Below are positions 61,157 through 64,000 of a DNA stretch of 64,000 bases, one piece after another (position 1 is the stretch's first letter; every line of letters begins with the position of its first letter). Under the pieces are notes generated by a model. The model worked only from the letters and a program-made list of their open reading frames with translations, had not been told where the DNA came from and did not search any database. The position numbers and the translations under genes were made by a program. This DNA is from Chthonobacter rhizosphaerae (GTDB lineage: Bacteria; Pseudomonadota; Alphaproteobacteria; Rhizobiales; Pleomorphomonadaceae). The DNA lies in assembly GCF_013839525.1 (NCBI RefSeq), contig NZ_JACDIS010000001.1, forward strand, positions 744,001-808,000. The letters are read 5' to 3'.

Positions 61157-61918
61157 ATGACGCCCGACGCCCTCCTCGCCCGCCTTCTCTATCGCGACGC
61201 CCTGATGCTGGTCCTCGACAAGCCGGCCGGTCTCGCCGTCCACGCCGGCCCGAAGGGCGGCCCGACCCTGGACGACTACCTGGACGACCTGCGCTTCGGC
61301 TTGCCGCGCCGGCCCGCGCTCGCCCACCGGCTGGACAAGGACACGTCCGGCTGCCTGGTCCTCGGCCGCCACAAGCGCTCCACCGCCGAGCTCGGCGCGC
61401 TGTTCGCCGGCCAGAAGGTGCGCAAGACCTATTGGGCGGTGGTCTGCGGGGTCGTCGACGGGGAGGCCGGCACCATCGAGGCGCCCCTCGGCCGCGCCAG
61501 CCACGACAGCCGGTCCTGGTGGATGAAGGTCGACCCGGAGGGTCAGGAGGCGGTCACCGACTGGCGGGTGCTGGGGCGCGGCGAGACGCTCACCTTCGTG
61601 TCTCTCAGCCCCCGCACCGGCCGCACCCACCAGCTGCGCGTCCACATGGCCCACCTCGGCCATCCCATCGTGGGCGACGGCGTCTACGGCGGCGACCGGG
61701 CGAGGGGGGTCGACAAGCGGCTCCACCTGCACGCGCGCGCCATCGAGGTGCCGCTCTACAGGAAGAAGCCGCCCGTCCGCGTGGAAGCCCCGGTTCCCGA
61801 GCACATGATGCGCCTCATGAAGCGCTGCGGTTTCCTGGAGAGCGTCGAGCCATCGGCGTCGGCCACCGGGGTCGTTCCGCCCGCCGGTCCGGACGGGGAG
61901 GCCGATGCTTCCTCTTGA
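61157..61918 (+). CDS. RluA-family pseudouridine synthase
   Basis: 253 aa. It isomerises uridine to pseudouridine in rRNA or tRNA. It lacks an S4 domain and starts directly with the catalytic fold: LVLDKPAGLAVHAGPKG near residue 17, catalytic Asp in ALAHRLDKDTSGCLVLG near 56, RTGRTHQLRVHMAHLGHPIVGDGVYGG near 153. The size and lack of S4 suit RluA or TruC-like enzymes; the exact site is unknown. The C-terminal 25 residues are a variable tail. It is followed by hemP. Confidence 0.93.
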   Translation: MTPDALLARLLYRDALMLVLDKPAGLAVHAGPKGGPTLDDYLDDLRFGLPRRPALAHRLDKDTSGCLVLGRHKRSTAELGALFAGQKVRKTYWAVVCGVVDGEAGTIEAPLGRASHDSRSWWMKVDPEGQEAVTDWRVLGRGETLTFVSLSPRTGRTHQLRVHMAHLGHPIVGDGVYGGDRARGVDKRLHLHARAIEVPLYRKKPPVRVEAPVPEHMMRLMKRCGFLESVEPSASATGVVPPAGPDGEADASS

Positions 61919-61960
61919 GACTGGTGAGTCGGGGAGGGCGCTTGCGCAGGGTGAAAAACT

Positions 61961-61975
61961 TGAGTATCAAACTCA
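61961..61975 (+). promoter_or_regulatory. RirA-type iron-responsive operator
   Basis: TGA-N9-TCA (TGAGTATCAAACTCA), inside a near-perfect palindrome TTGAGT-ATC-AAACTCA. This is the rhizobial RirA (IRO) box pattern. It lies 31 bp upstream of the hemP ATG, where it would block transcription in iron-replete cells. The RirA link is inferred from the pattern. Confidence 0.55.
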
Positions 61976-62006
61976 GGTATTCACCACGCAGCCGGAGACG
62001 CAGTCC

Positions 62007-62186
62007 ATGAGCGCCGTCAGCACCCTGCCGAACCGTCCCGCCCTCCTGCCTGAAGCCGCCCAGGCCGGGCGCGTCCTTGCGAGCGCCGACATCCTGGATG
62101 GCTCCACCGAGGTCATGATCACCCACCGGGGCGAGGTCTACCGCCTGCGCCAGACCAAGCTCGGCAAGCTCATCCTCACCAAGTGA
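62007..62186 (+). CDS. hemP: Hemin uptake protein HemP
   Basis: 59 aa. The C-terminal half has the HemP signature: SADILDGSTEVMITHRGEVYRLRQTKLGKLILTK, with the conserved I-HxGxxYxLRxTxxGKLILTK pattern. HemP/HmuP is a small cytoplasmic regulator that activates heme-receptor genes in rhizobia and Bradyrhizobium. No heme receptor or tonB gene is in the window. The start is ATG 62007; a longer frame from 61905 runs over the RirA box and is not used. An iron-responsive box precedes it. Confidence 0.93.
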   Translation: MSAVSTLPNRPALLPEAAQAGRVLASADILDGSTEVMITHRGEVYRLRQTKLGKLILTK

Positions 62187-62291
62187 CCCGGGCCGTCGTG
62201 CGCCCGCCGCCCCGATCGGGCAGGATGCCCATGGAGCGATTCGGCCGGCCGTCGCGTTGACGGTGGCGATCACCCATGGAGACACCACACG

Positions 62292-62603
62292 ATGTACACG
62301 CTGGAGATCGACGGCACGCCCGTCGCGGTGACGGACGCTGACGAGGCCGGGGCTCAGGAGATCTTCGCGAGCGACGATTTCCGCGAGGACCTGCGCACCT
62401 TGACGAGCGACGGCAAGCCGCTCTGGAACGGCACCTCGGCCTTCACGGTCCGCCCCGCGAACGACGACGAGTCCGACCTGTTCGAGGAAGCGGTCGTCGA
62501 GGAGGACGAGGACGACGCCGACGACGAGGAGCCCGGTTTCGAGGTCATGTTCCTCGTCCCGGTCGACCAGTTCGGCGAGGACGACGACGAGGACGAGGCC
62601 TGA
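62292..62603 (+). CDS. Small acidic hypothetical protein
   Basis: 103 aa, extremely acidic in its C-terminal half (EEAVVEEDEDDADDEEPG and EDDDEDEA). The first 50 residues (MYTLEIDGTPVAVTDADEAGAQEIF) form a small alpha/beta module. No family is recognised, although similar acid-tailed proteins occur across Hyphomicrobiales. It lies 105 bp after hemP and faces the minus-strand oxidoreductase. A GGGAGGCG-CAGGC-CGCCTCCC hairpin follows at 62630-62650 without a T run. Confidence 0.75.
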   Translation: MYTLEIDGTPVAVTDADEAGAQEIFASDDFREDLRTLTSDGKPLWNGTSAFTVRPANDDESDLFEEAVVEEDEDDADDEEPGFEVMFLVPVDQFGEDDDEDEA

Positions 62604-62629
62604 CGGCCCGAGCTTGCCCCAAGGCGAAC

Positions 62630-62650
62630 GGGAGGCGCAGGCCGCCTCCC
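62630..62650. terminator. Hairpin between converging genes, weak terminator candidate
   Basis: An 8-bp stem, GGGAGGCG (62630-62637) and CGCCTCCC (62643-62650), with loop CAGGC. No T run on either side, so it may only slow transcription. It lies in the gap between the acidic protein and the converging oxidoreductase gene. Confidence 0.35.
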
Positions 62651-62678
62651 GGACCGTCTTCCCGGTCGGGCGGCTGGT

Positions 62679-63926
62679 TCAGAAGATCCCCGGCGGCGCG
62701 ATGTCCTGAAGCCGCACGGCTCCGCCGGTGCGGGCGCTCTTCAGCGCCGCGAGCCCCGTCAGCACCGAGACGGCGCCCGCCCGCGAGCCGGCCCGCTGGC
62801 CGAGCGGGTCCGGCCGCTCGCCCTTGAAGATCATGTCGCGCATCAGGTTGTCGCCGCCGTAGTGGCCGCCCGGCTGGTGCGGCATCTCGATCCGCTCCAC
62901 GCCGCCGCCGAAGCTCCTCACCACCAGGATCTCGTCCGCCTTCGGCATCTCCCACGGCTGCTTCTCGTACTGCCGGAGCTCGATCCGGCCGAGATGCCCG
63001 TTGAACGCGATGTGGTGACCCTCCACCGGCATGTAGGTGTTGAGCGAATAGCTCACCTGGGCGCCGCTGGCGTACCGGATCACCGCCGTCATGGTGTCCG
63101 GGATGTCGATGTCCTCCCGGAACACGCAGGCGTCCCGCACGTAGCCGTCCACCTCGGACGGGTCCTCGTAGAGCGCGTCGAGGAAGCCGTCGGCGGCGAG
63201 GTCGAAGAAGTAGGGGCACTCGTCCCTGTGCGGGCAGATCCGGCAGCGCGGGCCGCGGAACGGCCCCTTGGCGCCATAGTGGAGAAGCTCGCCGAAGGCC
63301 TTCACCTCCACCGGGTCCGATCCGAGGTACCAGTTCAGAAGGTCGAAGTGGTGGGTGGCCTTGTGGACGAACAGGCTGCCGGAATTCTTCTCGAAGGCGT
63401 GCCAGCGGCGGAAGTAGTCGGCGCCGTGCCGGTTGTCCAGGTACCAGTGGAAGTCCACCGAGGTCACCTGGCCGATGGTGCCGGCGTCGATCAGTTCCTT
63501 CATCTTCGCCGCGGTCGGGGCGAAGCGGTAGTTGAACGACACGTCCACCCGCCGGCCGGTGCGCGCCTCCGCGTCGCGGATGCGGGCGATCTTCTCCACC
63601 GTCGTGGTCAGCGGCTTCTCGCTGATCACGTCCGCCCCGGCCTCCAGGGCCGCCACGATGATGTCGTCGTGGTTGTGGTCGGGCGTGCACACGATCACCA
63701 GCGAAGGCTTCTGCTCCGCCATCAGGGTGGCGAAGTCCGCGTAGAGCGGCGCGTCGCCGCCGATCATGCCGCGCGCCCGCTCGGCCCGCATCAGGTTGAG
63801 GTCGCAGATCCCGACCAGGTCCACGTGGTCGCTCCAGCCGGCGAGAAGCTCGCCGCCCCACATGGTCGTGCCGCGATTGCCTGTCCCGACCAGCGCATAG
63901 CGGGTGCGGTTATGGGTATTCGACAT
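62679..63926 (-). CDS. Gfo/Idh/MocA family NAD(P)-dependent oxidoreductase
   Basis: 415 aa. N-terminal Rossmann domain: YALVGTGNRGTTMW near residue 10, DADH-type catalytic region with the EKPLTTT motif near 103 (conserved EKP) and the following C-terminal alpha/beta domain. A Cys cluster, CRICPHRDEC near residues 228-237, is an insertion found in several sugar-acting Gfo/Idh members. It likely oxidises a sugar or inositol derivative. The start at 63926 (MSNTHNRT) has GAGGAG upstream; a longer frame reaches 63986. Upstream bases 63927-64000 hold nothing recognisable. Confidence 0.94.
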   Translation of the reverse strand: MSNTHNRTRYALVGTGNRGTTMWGGELLAGWSDHVDLVGICDLNLMRAERARGMIGGDAPLYADFATLMAEQKPSLVIVCTPDHNHDDIIVAALEAGADVISEKPLTTTVEKIARIRDAEARTGRRVDVSFNYRFAPTAAKMKELIDAGTIGQVTSVDFHWYLDNRHGADYFRRWHAFEKNSGSLFVHKATHHFDLLNWYLGSDPVEVKAFGELLHYGAKGPFRGPRCRICPHRDECPYFFDLAADGFLDALYEDPSEVDGYVRDACVFREDIDIPDTMTAVIRYASGAQVSYSLNTYMPVEGHHIAFNGHLGRIELRQYEKQPWEMPKADEILVVRSFGGGVERIEMPHQPGGHYGGDNLMRDMIFKGERPDPLGQRAGSRAGAVSVLTGLAALKSARTGGAVRLQDIAPPGIF

Positions 63927-64000
63927 CAGATCCACTCCTCCGCCCGCCCTGAAGGACGGGTCCTCCAAACCGCCGCGCCACGTCACGCGCCGCGCGATCC

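Overview
The window is a very GC-rich stretch of chromosome from an alphaproteobacterium, most probably of the order Hyphomicrobiales (Rhizobiales). The evidence is the gene order holA-lptE-leuS / parB-parA-rsmG-mnmG-mnmE-rho-hemJ-hemE / oriC / dikinase regulator-maf-aroE-coaE-dnaQ / secB-fxsA-timA-mltA-smr, two perfect EcfG-type (GGAAC-N16-CGTT) stress promoters, a RirA-type TGA-N9-TCA box before hemP, and ccmABCDG cytochrome c genes. No transposase, integrase, prophage gene, CRISPR array, rRNA or tRNA was seen, so the region reads as core chromosome.

Left part (1-31 kb): a 5'-truncated glutathionyl-hydroquinone reductase; a small four-cysteine protein behind an EcfG promoter; a secreted 91-aa protein; a sugar (sorbosone-type) dehydrogenase; a P-type cation ATPase; a BioF2/FemAB-like acetyltransferase; a DUF2382 stress pair behind a second EcfG promoter; a cluster of YciI, EVE and lysine-methyltransferase proteins; acetyl-CoA synthetase; DUF2794; a GNAT enzyme; a BI-1/YccA membrane protein; the conserved YbbAP ABC exporter divergent from an SGNH esterase; an aldo/keto reductase; asd; acnA; ccmABCDG; chrA; and a YggS PLP-homeostasis protein.

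Middle part (31-50 kb) is the replication-origin neighbourhood. leuS, lptE and holA run toward a block of hairpin repeats (35.66-36.27 kb). Beyond it parB, parA, rsmG, mnmG, mnmE, rho, hemJ and hemE all lie on the minus strand, while the dikinase regulator, maf, aroE, coaE and dnaQ lie on the plus strand. The 604-bp hemE/dikinase-regulator gap has an AT-rich patch, DnaA-box-like sites and GANTC sites and is the likely oriC. One perfect and two imperfect parS sites lie 3-5 kb away, around mnmE. ParA, ParB and these sites form the partition system.

Right part (50-64 kb): secB, fxsA, then timA-mltA-smr-HTH; a signalling module made of a hybrid histidine kinase, a cofactor-less molybdopterin-fold periplasmic protein and an HD-GYP response regulator; a long gap with a strong orphan terminator that probably ends an unannotated small RNA; a TadG-like anchored protein; an RluA pseudouridine synthase; iron-regulated hemP; a small acidic protein; and a Gfo/Idh/MocA oxidoreductase.

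No obviously new multi-gene machine was found. The strongest leads are the hairpin-repeat array beside parB (a related copy follows asd), the orphan small-RNA candidate at 59.1-59.23 kb, and the kinase / periplasmic protein / HD-GYP module. All motif calls were made by eye; no database search was run.
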